A stretch of DNA of 64,000 bases from Sphingomonas taxi (GTDB taxonomy: Bacteria > Pseudomonadota > Alphaproteobacteria > Sphingomonadales > Sphingomonadaceae), in contig QFMX01000003.1 in the NCBI GenBank assembly GCA_003240625.1, forward strand, positions 62,001 to 126,000, in the 5' to 3' direction. The position numbers were made by a program, and so were the translations under genes. Below are positions 37,234 to 46,381 of this stretch, one piece after another. How positions within the stretch are numbered: position 1 is the first letter of the stretch; each line of letters begins with the position of its first letter. The notes under the pieces were generated by a model. That model did no database searches. It was not told where the DNA came from and saw only the letters and a program-made list of their open reading frames with translations.

Positions 37234-39552
37234 TCAGAACGCCCGCGAGATCGTCGCCATGACCGCCGCGCCGCTGCCGATGTAATAGGCGGGCGGCGAG
37301 CCGGCGATGACCGTGCCGTTGCGGCCGATCGTGTCCTGCGCATTGGTGCTGACCGACTGCACGCCGGCGAGGACGTGTGGATCGGTGACGTTGATCGCGT
37401 TGACGCGCAGGTCGGTGCGCTTGCCGTCGAGCCAGTCGGCAAGGTGCATGCCGACCGACAGGTCGAGCGTCGCATAGCCCTTGATTCGCTCGTCGTTCAT
37501 GAAGCTCGCATATTGCCGACCGATATATTTCGACGCCACGCTGCCGAAGAAACGCCCGTCGTCGTAGATCCCGCCGGCGCCGAACTGGACGGTGGGGCTG
37601 GATACCGCGTGCTTGCCGCTGGTCGGCAGGAAGTCCGCGCCGACCGGCAGATCGTCGTCGATGCGCGCGCGCAGATATTCGCCGGAGAGGTACAGGCTCA
37701 CCCCCGCGACCGGGCGGTAATCGATCTCCGCATCCACGCCGTACGAGGTCTGGCCGCCGGCGTTGAGCGTTGCGTTGACCTGCGCGCCGCCTTGGTCGAG
37801 TACAGTGGCGAGCTGGCGGTTGCGGAACTTGTAGTGGAAGCCGGTCACCGACGCGGAGAACTGCTCGCCGATGAAGCGATAGCCCACTTCCTGCGAGACC
37901 GAATATTCGTTCTTGAGCGCGTCGGTCCCCTGCACGACCACTTCGCCGCCATAATAGCTGTTGTAGAGCGTGAATTCGTTGGGTGTGCGGAAGTTGGTGG
38001 TGATGTTGGCGAACAGCTGTTGGCGATCGTCGATCCGGTAGTGGATCGCGGCGCGGGGCAGCGCCGCGAAGCTGTCGTTGCGGACCTTGTCCTGCGGGCC
38101 GGGGAGGTAATTGCGGCCGTTGCGCAGGACGTTAACGCCCTTGAACCCGGCGTCGATCGTCAGCCGCGGCGTCAGCGCGATACTGTCGGCGACGAAGAAG
38201 CCCTTCGTCACCGTCACGGTGCGCTGGTTCTCATAGGCGAGCAGGCGGCCGTCGGCGGTCCGTATCGCTTTCGCGCGATAGCCCCAGCGGTCGACCGGCT
38301 GCCCGCCGGCGTCGATCGACGTGTAGGATTGCGTGACGCGATCGGTGCCGTAGTCGAACCAGAGCCCGGCGGTGAGCGTGTGCACGCCTGTCTTGAAGGT
38401 CAACTTGCTGACGTTGCCGACGCGCATCTGGTCGCCGGTATAATTGCCGAGCACCGTTGCCACGCCATCGACCGCGCCGGGCAATGCGATCGGCTGGGCC
38501 AGTTCTTCGGTGCCGAGGAAGTTGCCTTCGGTGGTCAGCTGCGTCCCGTAGGGTGAATTGCCGTAGCCGAACTGGAGATAGCTGGTGGTGTCCAGCGCGA
38601 GCCTATCGTTCAGCACGAGATGCACCGGCGCGGAGGCGTAGAGGTTGCGGAACGGCGCGCGGTACAGCCGCCAGTAGTTGGTGTTCCCTGCCGTGTAGCG
38701 TTTGTCGTAGTTGAACCCGCGGCCCTGCGCGTTCCACTCGGCGAGCGTCGGGCTCGGGTAGCTCGACGAGTTCGCGTCGTTGTACGACAGCGCGAGGCTA
38801 GCGCGGTTGCCGGCGCCCCATTCATGCAGCAGCTTGGCGTCGATGTGCTGGCGCGTGTCGTAGCCGGCACCTCGCCAATTGTCCGCGCGTGTGTTCGAAT
38901 AGGAGAGGAAGGCCTTCAACCCGGTATTGCCGATCGTTCCGCTATCGATCCGGACGAACGTGCGCCGCGCCGCGTAGCTGCCGAGCGACAGGTCGACCAG
39001 CGCGCCGGGGCGGGCTTTCGGGTCGTCGAGCGCGAGCGACAACAGCCCGCCTGCCCCGCCGAGCGTGGGGGAGTCGATATCGACCGAGCCTTGCGCGAGC
39101 GAGATACGCTTCAAATTCTCGGGGTCGGCGAACTGCGAGGGGTAGGCGTAATAATAGCCGATGTCGTTCTGCGGCGCGCCTTCCATCAGCACGCCGATCT
39201 CGTCCTGGCCAAGACCCCGCAGCGTCAGGCTGGAGCTCGTCGACAGGCCGTACGGATCGCTCGACGCAACGTTCGCACCGGGCAGCAACGTGACGAGCTG
39301 GAACGCGTTGAGCGTCGGTGCCTGCTTGACGATGAAGTCGGCGGAAATCGCACTCTGCGCGCGTGGCACCTTCTGGTCGGGGAGCAAGCCAGCCGGATCC
39401 TGCTTGCCGACCACGCGGATTTCGGCGGGTTCGATCGGGTCAGCCACCTGCGCGCCTGCCGACGATGCGGCGAGGGTCGCTACGACCAAGCCTAAAAGCC
39501 TGCGCTCGCGCCCGGCTGAAATCACACGAAAACCAGCACTGAAAAACGTCAC
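37234..39552 (-). CDS. TonB-dependent receptor, probably for thiamine
   Basis: The 772-residue outer-membrane receptor has a signal peptide (ending SSAGAQ), a plug domain (EIRVVGKQDPAGLL, LVTLLPGANV, LRGLGQDEIGVLMEG) and a long barrel closing with a terminal phenylalanine (MATISRAF). TonB, driven by the proton gradient, would power uptake. It is the first gene after a TPP riboswitch and is followed one base later by the kinase, so thiamine or a thiamine phosphate is the likely substrate. I chose GTG 39552, five bases after GGAG; a GTG at 39558 is possible. Confidence 0.92.
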   Translation of the reverse strand: MTFFSAGFRVISAGRERRLLGLVVATLAASSAGAQVADPIEPAEIRVVGKQDPAGLLPDQKVPRAQSAISADFIVKQAPTLNAFQLVTLLPGANVASSDPYGLSTSSSLTLRGLGQDEIGVLMEGAPQNDIGYYYAYPSQFADPENLKRISLAQGSVDIDSPTLGGAGGLLSLALDDPKARPGALVDLSLGSYAARRTFVRIDSGTIGNTGLKAFLSYSNTRADNWRGAGYDTRQHIDAKLLHEWGAGNRASLALSYNDANSSSYPSPTLAEWNAQGRGFNYDKRYTAGNTNYWRLYRAPFRNLYASAPVHLVLNDRLALDTTSYLQFGYGNSPYGTQLTTEGNFLGTEELAQPIALPGAVDGVATVLGNYTGDQMRVGNVSKLTFKTGVHTLTAGLWFDYGTDRVTQSYTSIDAGGQPVDRWGYRAKAIRTADGRLLAYENQRTVTVTKGFFVADSIALTPRLTIDAGFKGVNVLRNGRNYLPGPQDKVRNDSFAALPRAAIHYRIDDRQQLFANITTNFRTPNEFTLYNSYYGGEVVVQGTDALKNEYSVSQEVGYRFIGEQFSASVTGFHYKFRNRQLATVLDQGGAQVNATLNAGGQTSYGVDAEIDYRPVAGVSLYLSGEYLRARIDDDLPVGADFLPTSGKHAVSSPTVQFGAGGIYDDGRFFGSVASKYIGRQYASFMNDERIKGYATLDLSVGMHLADWLDGKRTDLRVNAINVTDPHVLAGVQSVSTNAQDTIGRNGTVIAGSPPAYYIGSGAAVMATISRAF

Positions 39553-39589
39553 GTCCACTCCAATCGGAGGGACGACGGGCCAGCCGCAG

Positions 39590-39680
39590 ACCCTCCCTAC
39601 GCCGGTATAAGCCGGATCAGGTTCAGCGGGTCATGGGCTGCAGCCCACCTCTCAGCCGCGCAACAGCGGCCCCCCGGGGA
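39590..39680 (-). ncRNA. TPP riboswitch (THI element)
   Basis: Read on the minus strand, the element shows the conserved pyrimidine-sensor segment GCTGAGAGG (39648-39656 region) and the pyrophosphate-sensor segment CCGCTGAACCTGATCCGG followed by TTATACCGGCGTAGGGA, which match the THI-box consensus closely. It ends about 40 bases before the TonB receptor start. Binding of thiamine pyrophosphate should reduce expression of the receptor-kinase-transporter operon. Confidence 0.95.
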
Positions 39681-39832
39681 TTTCCGTCGCTTAGGCGCTC
39701 GATCGGCCGTTGGAAAGCGTCATCGCCACCGTCGCGCCAGCGTGTGCGGCGGCGATACGCATAGGCGGCGCTGGCTATGTGGCCGGAAACACGCCACGCC
39801 CTGCGGACCGCCAACAGCCTGGACGACCGCGC

Positions 39833-40558
39833 ATGTGCTTTTCGGCGACTGCAAGCTTCGCTGCCTCCGGGGTACTCGCCACGATCGGCGTAGCCACGTT
39901 GCGGCACGTCCGCGAGCCACGCGCGCTGCTCTTCGCATCGGTGCCTTTGTTGTTCGCCCTCCATCAATTCAGCGAGGGATTGGTGTGGCTGGCGTTGCAC
40001 GGAGAACTGGGCAAGGTCGCGCTCGATCATGCCGTGCTGCTGTTCACGGTCTACGCGCTCGGTATCCTGCCGGTGCTGATGCCCGCCGCCGTGGCCTTGA
40101 TGGAACCGCCCGGCTGGCGTCGCACTGCAATCGTCGCCCTGACGATCACCGGCGCGCTGGTCTGCCTGTGGGACATCGCCGGGCTCGTGTTGTTTCCGAC
40201 CCAGGCTTTCATCGAAAAGCACTCGATCGCGTATCTGAACGCGATGACGAGCAACATGATGGTGTCGGTCTTCTACATCCTGGCGACCTGCGGCGCGCTA
40301 CTGCTGTCGAGCCACCGTGTCGTCAGGACCTACGGCGTCGTCAACGTGATCGGGCTGACCATTGTCCATCTGGTCAAGGGCTACGCGTTCGCCTCGGTCT
40401 GGTGCTTCTACGCCGCCATCCTCAGCGTGATGCTCTATTGGCAGTTCCACCGGCGGAAGATCGATATCCGGACTCCCAACGGCGTCTCGGTGGCCGATCA
40501 GCCTTTCCTCCTCATCTGGCTGAGGCGCGCACGGTCACGGACTACGTCGCACGCCTGA
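39833..40558 (+). CDS. DUF6629-family membrane protein
   Basis: The 241-residue protein begins MCFSATASFAASGVLATIGVATL, the signature of this family, and has about seven hydrophobic helices (LLFASVPLLFALHQFSEGLVWLAL is one, with the conserved HQFSEG-W). Function is unknown. The C-terminal tail is basic. It is divergent from the thiamine operon, and its start lies about 150 bases from the riboswitch. No clear ribosome-binding site was seen; the start is set by the conserved N terminus. Confidence 0.82.
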   Translation: MCFSATASFAASGVLATIGVATLRHVREPRALLFASVPLLFALHQFSEGLVWLALHGELGKVALDHAVLLFTVYALGILPVLMPAAVALMEPPGWRRTAIVALTITGALVCLWDIAGLVLFPTQAFIEKHSIAYLNAMTSNMMVSVFYILATCGALLLSSHRVVRTYGVVNVIGLTIVHLVKGYAFASVWCFYAAILSVMLYWQFHRRKIDIRTPNGVSVADQPFLLIWLRRARSRTTSHA

Positions 40559-40637
40559 GATGGAGGCGTCGTCCCTCGGATCCGCCGTGCTGTGCCAACG
40601 CATGGTCTTTCGCCGTTGGCCGCCTTACGCTGCGCCC

Positions 40638-42833
40638 ATGACCACGGTTCTTCGACGCGCGCGCACTCCGGTGATCCTGTTGGCCCTGCTGGGTACGCCG
40701 CTTGCGGCCCAGCGTGGTACGCCGCCAACCGAGCGGACGCGGTGGCAGGCGCAAGCCGCCCGCGTCACGATCACCCGCGACGATTGGGGAATCCCGCATA
40801 TCGAGGGGCGATCGGATGCCGATGCGGTGTTCGGGCTGATCTATGCGCAGGCCGAGGACGATTTTCCCCGGATCGAGGCGAATTATCTGACGGCGCTGGG
40901 CCGTACCGCCGAAGCGGAGGGCGAGGACGCGATCTGGGCGGATCTCCGGCAACGGCTGTTCGCCGATCCGGTCGAACTCCAGGCGCACTATGCGGCAAGC
41001 CCGGCATGGTTGCGCACGCTGATGCAGGCCTGGGCGGACGGGCTGAACTATTATCTCGCAACGCATCCACAGGTCAGGCCCAAGGTGTTGACCCGGTTCG
41101 AGCCCTGGATGGCATTGAGCTTTACAGAAGGCAGCATCGGCGGCGATATCGAGCGTATCTCGCTGAGCGACCTGAAAACTTTCTACGGCCGCCCGACCCC
41201 GCCGACCCCCGAGGAACTCGGGACGGTGCCGCGCGAACCATCGGGCTCCAACGGCATCGCGATCGCGCCGCGGCTGACCGCGAACGGCCATGCACTGCTG
41301 CTCATCAATCCGCACACCAGCTTCTATTTTCGGTCCGAGGCGCAGATGACCAGCGCCGAAGGGCTGAACGCGTATGGCGCGAGCACCTGGGGGCAGTTCT
41401 TCATCTATCAGGGCTTCAACGCGAAGGCCGGCTGGATGCATACCTCGTCGACGGTCGACAACGTCGACGAATTCGCGGAACGGATCACGCGGCGCGGCGC
41501 CGGCTACGACTATCGCTACGGCAAGGTCAGCCGACCGGTCGCGACGAAGATCGTGACGCTACGGTACCGCAAGCCGGACGGAACCACCGGCGACCGCAGC
41601 TTCACGACCTATCGCACGCATCACGGACCGATCGTCGCAATCAAGGCGGGACGCTGGATCGCCACGGCATTGATGTGGAAGCCCGTTCCCGCGCTCGAAC
41701 AGAGTTACCTGCGGACCAAGGCGACCGATCTCGCAAGCTATCTGACGGTCGCCGAGCGCAAGGCCAACTCCTCCAACGACACGCTGTTCGCCGACAGCAA
41801 AGGCGAGATCGCATTCCTGATGCCGCAGTTCATGCCATTGCGTGACGATCGCTTCGATTACACCCGACCGGTCGACGGCAGCGACCCCGCGACCGACTGG
41901 CGCGGACTGCATACGCTGCCCAGCTTGCCGAGCGTGCTCAACCCGCGCACGGGCTGGGCGCACAACACCAATGACTGGCCTTGGAGCGCGGCTGGCCCCG
42001 ACAGCCCAAAGCCCGCAGACTATCCCCGCTACATGGATCAGGTCGGAGGCAATGCACGCGGCGTGCATGCCGATCTGTTGCTGACGGGCAAGTCCGGCTG
42101 GACGCCCGATACGCTGCGGGGGGCGGCGTTCGATCCGTATCTGCCGGCGTTCGCCCGGTTGCTGCCCGATCTGGTGACGGCCTGGAACGCCCTCCCGACC
42201 ACCGACCCGCGTCGCAAGGCGCTGGAGGCACCGATCGCATTGCTCAGGTCATGGGACTATCGCTGGAGCTACGAGTCCACCGCGACCAGCCTGGCGGTGT
42301 TCTGGGGCGATCAATTGTGGCGCGAGGTCGGTAGTTTTGCGCAAGCCGAGCGGCTGAACGTCCCGGACTATATCGCCACGCGGGTCGGTCCCGATGCAAA
42401 GCTCGCGGCGTTGACGGCCGCCGTCGATCGGCTTCGCCGCGATTTCGGCGATTGGCGGACGCCCTGGCAGGACATCAACCGATTCCAGCGGCTCGATGAT
42501 GCAATCAAACCGCATTTCGACGATGCGCGCCCCTCGATCCCGGTGCCGTTCACCTCGGCTCAATGGGGCAGCCTGGCATCGTTCGGCGCCAAGCCCTGGC
42601 CGGGAACGAAGCGCTATTATGGCACCAGCGGCAACAGCTTCGTCGCGGTCGTCGAGTTCGGCCCGCGCATAAGGGCATCCGCGATCATGGCCGGCGGCCA
42701 GAGCGGCGATATCGCCTCACCCCATTTCGCCGACCAGGTCACGCGGTACGCACGCGGCGATCTGCGCCCGGTCTATTTCTATCCCGACGAATTGAAGGGC
42801 CATGTCGAACGCCGTTACCGTCCCGGACGGTGA
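40638..42833 (+). CDS. Penicillin-acylase-family Ntn hydrolase (AHL/aculeacin-type acylase)
   Basis: The 731-residue protein is made as a precursor: a signal peptide (ending PLAAQ), an alpha chain with the family opening ITRDDWGIPHIEGRSDADA, and a beta chain that would begin at the autocatalytic nucleophile S204 in EPSGSNGIAIAPR. The beta chain has NPHTSFYF and THHGPIV. It acts in the periplasm on amides; family members cleave beta-lactam side chains, cyclic lipopeptides or acyl-homoserine lactones, and the substrate here cannot be told. The start is uncertain: ATG 40638 gives the best signal peptide, but ATG 40560 and 40602 are also in frame. Confidence 0.88.
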   Translation: MTTVLRRARTPVILLALLGTPLAAQRGTPPTERTRWQAQAARVTITRDDWGIPHIEGRSDADAVFGLIYAQAEDDFPRIEANYLTALGRTAEAEGEDAIWADLRQRLFADPVELQAHYAASPAWLRTLMQAWADGLNYYLATHPQVRPKVLTRFEPWMALSFTEGSIGGDIERISLSDLKTFYGRPTPPTPEELGTVPREPSGSNGIAIAPRLTANGHALLLINPHTSFYFRSEAQMTSAEGLNAYGASTWGQFFIYQGFNAKAGWMHTSSTVDNVDEFAERITRRGAGYDYRYGKVSRPVATKIVTLRYRKPDGTTGDRSFTTYRTHHGPIVAIKAGRWIATALMWKPVPALEQSYLRTKATDLASYLTVAERKANSSNDTLFADSKGEIAFLMPQFMPLRDDRFDYTRPVDGSDPATDWRGLHTLPSLPSVLNPRTGWAHNTNDWPWSAAGPDSPKPADYPRYMDQVGGNARGVHADLLLTGKSGWTPDTLRGAAFDPYLPAFARLLPDLVTAWNALPTTDPRRKALEAPIALLRSWDYRWSYESTATSLAVFWGDQLWREVGSFAQAERLNVPDYIATRVGPDAKLAALTAAVDRLRRDFGDWRTPWQDINRFQRLDDAIKPHFDDARPSIPVPFTSAQWGSLASFGAKPWPGTKRYYGTSGNSFVAVVEFGPRIRASAIMAGGQSGDIASPHFADQVTRYARGDLRPVYFYPDELKGHVERRYRPGR

Positions 42834-42851
42834 CCACAGGGACAGGCCAGG

Positions 42852-43187
42852 TCAGATACCCAGGTTGCGACGCTTGAGTTCGCCGAGCAGCGCCTCGGCA
42901 ACCGGATTACCGACCTCGCCGCCCGATTGCCGGTAGGCAGAGGACAGGTCCTCGTCCGATGCGGCCTGGAGCAAGCCGCTGACTTCAGCGCTGAAGCTGT
43001 CGACTTCCTCGGCCGCCGCCTTTGCCGCGTCCTCGCTCGTGACGGCCGGTTCGTGTCCGGCTTCCGGCGCATGCGCCATCACGGCATCCTGCTTGAAGAT
43101 ATCGAACGCCTCGGCGGCCTCGTTGCGCTCCTCCAGCGCGATTTCGAGAAGGGTGAACAGGTCGAGCGAAGGTGCAGTGTTTTCCAT
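42852..43187 (-). CDS. Hypothetical acidic protein (111 aa)
   Basis: I do not recognise this family. The protein is strongly acidic and alanine-rich, probably helical (LFTLLEIALEERNEAAEAFD, ASDEDLSSAYRQ), with no signal peptide or membrane segment. AGGA six bases before the ATG at 43187 supports expression. It converges on the acylase gene with 18 bases between and is divergent from a DUF3617 gene. Confidence 0.7.
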   Translation of the reverse strand: MENTAPSLDLFTLLEIALEERNEAAEAFDIFKQDAVMAHAPEAGHEPAVTSEDAAKAAAEEVDSFSAEVSGLLQAASDEDLSSAYRQSGGEVGNPVAEALLGELKRRNLGI

Positions 43188-43412
43188 GACCTATCCTAAG
43201 CGCCAGCGGACGTTTCACGCAAATCATTGCGAGTCTCAGCGCGAAGATCTTGCCGATGGCTCATCATTCGTTATCGCCGCCGACGGATGGACCGGACGAT
43301 CACGAGCGAGACACGTGCCTCGTAAGTGTCGACGATCCGGCCCTTTCCTCCTTGGCTGCAAGCACAAGCGAACCCGGTTGCGCCCCGCCCGCACCTGGGT
43401 CACTGTGGCAAC

Positions 43413-43868
43413 ATGCGTAAATATCTCGGTCTTATTCTTCTCGTCACACCGGCCGCAGCCCCGGCCCAGAGCATCGCACCGGGCCGTTGGGATATCGTCT
43501 CCACCGCGGTCGATCTCGTCATACCCGGCGCACCGGGCTTCCTGCTGAAGATGATGAAGGGCCGCTCCAAGACGGAGCACAAGTGCGTGACGCCAGTATC
43601 GGCAGAGACCGGCGTCGCGGCGCTGCTGGTACCCGACCCGAAGGCGCAATGCCGGGTCGACACCGTGCAGATCGCCGGCGGTCGTTACGCGCAGACGCTC
43701 ACCTGCCCGCAGAAAAAGGGCGGTCCGATGCAGATTACGCGCGCCGGCACCTACACCGCCAACGGATTTGCCGGACGACTGAAAATGGTCGGGCAAGCAC
43801 CCAAGGGCCCGCTAGCGATCACGATCGATCAGACCGCGACGCACGTAGCAGGCGCCTGCCGCAAATAA
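43413..43868 (+). CDS. DUF3617 secreted protein
   Basis: The 151-residue protein has a signal peptide (MRKYLGLILLVTPAAAPAQS) and the DUF3617 pattern: PGRWDIVSTAVDL, a cysteine in TEHKCVTP, another in AQCRVDTVQIAGGRYAQTLTC, and the closing HVAGACRK. The cysteines probably form disulfides in the periplasm. Function is unknown; the family is frequent in sphingomonads. The 225-base stretch upstream, between this gene and the divergent 111-residue gene, shows nothing definite. Confidence 0.85.
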   Translation: MRKYLGLILLVTPAAAPAQSIAPGRWDIVSTAVDLVIPGAPGFLLKMMKGRSKTEHKCVTPVSAETGVAALLVPDPKAQCRVDTVQIAGGRYAQTLTCPQKKGGPMQITRAGTYTANGFAGRLKMVGQAPKGPLAITIDQTATHVAGACRK

Positions 43869-43872
43869 CCTC

Positions 43873-43910
43873 GTCGCGGCGCCGCCCGCATCGACGGGCG
43901 GCGCCGCGAC
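43873..43910. terminator. Perfect 16-bp hairpin between convergent genes
   Basis: GTCGCGGCGCCGCCCG (43873-43888) pairs exactly with CGGGCGGCGCCGCGAC (43895-43910) with loop CATCGA. It starts five bases after the DUF3617 stop and ends four bases before the end of the receptor gene on the other strand. Confidence 0.75.
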
Positions 43911-43913
43911 CGT

Positions 43914-46196
43914 TCAGAACGCGACCTTGAACTGGCCGCCGATGATCCGCGGTTCGTTGATCATGCCGGTCAGGTTGTTGAAGTCGATCGCGCTGATGCT
44001 GCGATACTGGTTGGTGATGTTGCGGACGAACGCACCGACCTCATAGCCCTGCGGCGATTTATAGCCGACCTTCAGGCCACCTTCGAGCGACGACTTGCCC
44101 GTGAACTCGACGGCTTCGTACAGGAAGAAGTTGACACTGCTGCGATAGACCCAGTCGGTATAGGCATAGACTTCCCCGCCGTTACCGAGCGGAATCCCGT
44201 AGCGCGCCGTCCAGTTGGCGATCCAGCGCGGCGCCTGAGGAAGGTCGTTACCGTCGATAATCGCGAACCCGTTGACGATCGGATCGAGCACCGTGCAGGT
44301 CGCGCACACCCCGACGCCGATGTTCGGATCGCGGATTTCGGTGAAGTTGTAGCTGCCGCTCGCGGTCAGCGTCAGTTCGGGTACCGGCCGCGCCTCGAAC
44401 TCGCCCTCGACCCCGTAGCCGATTGCCTTGTTCGCGCTGATCAGCCGCGCCGAATTGCTGCTGCCCCCGACTGCGGTGATCTGCAGGTCCTTGGTGCTGT
44501 ACCAATAGGCGTCGAGCGAGAAGTTCACCTTGCGGTCGAGCAGCGTGCCCTTGAACCCGCTCTCGCCCGAGAAAGTGGTCTGCTTGGGCGCGGTGCTCTG
44601 GACGCTGCCGAAGGTCACGCGGTCCTGGATCGCCGGGCCCTGATAGCCGGTCGCCAGCCGCGAATAGACGTTGATCGCGGGCGTCAGTTCGTAGGTCGCG
44701 CTGGCGTCCCAGGTGACGTTCGAGCCGCGCACGACCGCGCGGGCCGGCAGCGTGTCGCTGATCCCGGTGCCGGGAATCGGCGCGGTGACGAGGTCGTTGC
44801 GATAATCGTGCGAGTAACGGACGCCCGCGCGCAACGTCAGCAGTTCGGTCGGCTTCGCCTCGATCGACGCGAAGGCGCCGTAATTCTCGTTGCGGTTGTC
44901 GTGGAAGATATCCTGCGTCAGATCGGTCGCGCGCGATCCGGTACCGCCGAACGCATAGTCATACTGGTTGTAGCGCAGCGTTTGGTGGAAATAATATAGA
45001 CCACCCTGGAGGCGGATGCCGTTCATATCCTCGCTGGCGTAGCGCAGTTCCTGGCTGAACTCCTTCGGCTTGGTGAGGCCGCCGGTGTTCGACGGGAACA
45101 GCCCGACGTTGATGGCGCCGATCGTCCCGCCGAGGAACGTGTAGTTGTTGCCGCCGTCGACATCGCCGGTGCTCTCGACCTTGGCCTGCTCATAGCCGGT
45201 GACCGAGTAGAAGGTGCCGACGCCATCGAGGTGATAGTCGAGCCGCAGGTTGGTGCCCCATTGCGTGAGGCTCTGGCTGGTATAGCCGTCGAGCGCAGCG
45301 TGCTTCGGGTCGAAGCCGGTGTTGAAGTCGTTGGTGCCCGGCTTGAACAATCCGGCACGGAAGATGCGCGGCGACCCGGTCAGGTCGCGGACGTGGACGT
45401 TCAGCAACGCGTTGAAATCGCTGCTGGTATAGCCGAGCTGGAAGCGGCCGGCGACGTCGCGATAGCCTTCGAGCTTGCGGTCGGCGTTACCCGTCGCGGA
45501 GTCGTTCGTGACCCAATCGTCGCGCGACTGGATCAGGCCAGACGCGCGGAACGCGAAGCCGTTGCCGATCGGCAGATTGATCGCCGCCTCGCCGTTGATG
45601 GTGTTGTAGGTCGCCCAGGACCCGGTCGCATAGCCCGACACCTTGTCGGGGTTCGGCTTGGCAGAGTTGATCTTCACGACCCCTGCCGGGGTGTTGCGCC
45701 CGAACAGCGTGCCCTGCGGACCACGAAGAACCTCGACGCTTTGCAGATCGAACACCGGGAACGACTTCAGCATCGGGTTCTCGAGTGCGACGTCGTCGTA
45801 GACCACCGAGACGGGCTGCGCCGCGTTGGGATCGAAATCGGTGTTGCCGAGACCGCGGATGTAGAAGCGCGGGAAGGTGCGGCCGAACGACGACTCCACC
45901 TGGAGGCTCGGCGTGCGACCGGCGAGGAACCGGATGTCGAGGCCGCTCGAGTTGAGCACGTCGAGCTTCTCGCCGCTGATCGCGGTGACCGCGAGCGGGA
46001 CGTCCTTCGACGATTCCTGCCGGCGGGTCGCTGTCACGACGATCTCGCTCAGACCCTGATCGCTGGCCGGATCATCGACGGCCTGGCCTGTCCCAGCCTG
46101 GTCCTGTGCGGCGGCAGGTACGGCGAAAGCGAGTAACGGCGCGCTGGCGGCCAGCAGGCGGGCGATGGCAGACGTACGAACAGGCAAGCGTATCAT
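43914..46196 (-). CDS. TonB-dependent receptor
   Basis: The 760-residue receptor has a signal peptide (ending AVPAAAQ), a TonB-box-like segment with LSEIVVTATRRQE, a plug (IRGLGNTDFDPNA, LRGPQGTLFGRNTPAGVVKI) and a barrel ending RIIGGQFKVAF with terminal phenylalanine. The plug style is that of sphingomonad receptors for organic substrates rather than classical siderophore receptors. It follows a nucleoside hydrolase gene on the same strand after a 185-base gap that holds a candidate operator, so it probably has its own promoter. The substrate is unknown. Confidence 0.92.
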   Translation of the reverse strand: MIRLPVRTSAIARLLAASAPLLAFAVPAAAQDQAGTGQAVDDPASDQGLSEIVVTATRRQESSKDVPLAVTAISGEKLDVLNSSGLDIRFLAGRTPSLQVESSFGRTFPRFYIRGLGNTDFDPNAAQPVSVVYDDVALENPMLKSFPVFDLQSVEVLRGPQGTLFGRNTPAGVVKINSAKPNPDKVSGYATGSWATYNTINGEAAINLPIGNGFAFRASGLIQSRDDWVTNDSATGNADRKLEGYRDVAGRFQLGYTSSDFNALLNVHVRDLTGSPRIFRAGLFKPGTNDFNTGFDPKHAALDGYTSQSLTQWGTNLRLDYHLDGVGTFYSVTGYEQAKVESTGDVDGGNNYTFLGGTIGAINVGLFPSNTGGLTKPKEFSQELRYASEDMNGIRLQGGLYYFHQTLRYNQYDYAFGGTGSRATDLTQDIFHDNRNENYGAFASIEAKPTELLTLRAGVRYSHDYRNDLVTAPIPGTGISDTLPARAVVRGSNVTWDASATYELTPAINVYSRLATGYQGPAIQDRVTFGSVQSTAPKQTTFSGESGFKGTLLDRKVNFSLDAYWYSTKDLQITAVGGSSNSARLISANKAIGYGVEGEFEARPVPELTLTASGSYNFTEIRDPNIGVGVCATCTVLDPIVNGFAIIDGNDLPQAPRWIANWTARYGIPLGNGGEVYAYTDWVYRSSVNFFLYEAVEFTGKSSLEGGLKVGYKSPQGYEVGAFVRNITNQYRSISAIDFNNLTGMINEPRIIGGQFKVAF

Positions 46197-46255
46197 GGAT
46201 GGTCCCCCCTTGGGTTTCGAGCATCCTCCTGCGTCGATCCGTGTGCCCCGGACCC

Positions 46256-46271
46256 GTCACCGATCGGTAAC
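46256..46271. promoter_or_regulatory. Candidate operator upstream of TonB receptor
   Basis: GTC-ACCGATCGGT-AAC is a 16-base palindrome with a perfect ten-base core (ACCGATCGGT) and one outer mismatch, 60 bases upstream of the receptor ATG. This is the size of a LacI- or TetR-type operator. No regulator gene is adjacent, so its binding protein is unknown. Confidence 0.35.
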
Positions 46272-46381
46272 ACCACTGTAACGTGCGGCAATAGGGCGGA
46301 TCAGGCCCGATGCGCTTTTGCCGACCACCGCGACATCTTTGCCCCAGTTTTGCACCCGTCGGCGCCGTCGACCTGTCGACG

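Noticed and set aside
39601..39650. GGTTCAGCGGGTC text resembling a tRNA T-loop on the plus strand
   Set aside because: No acceptor or anticodon stem can be formed, and on the minus strand the same bases are a clear TPP riboswitch.
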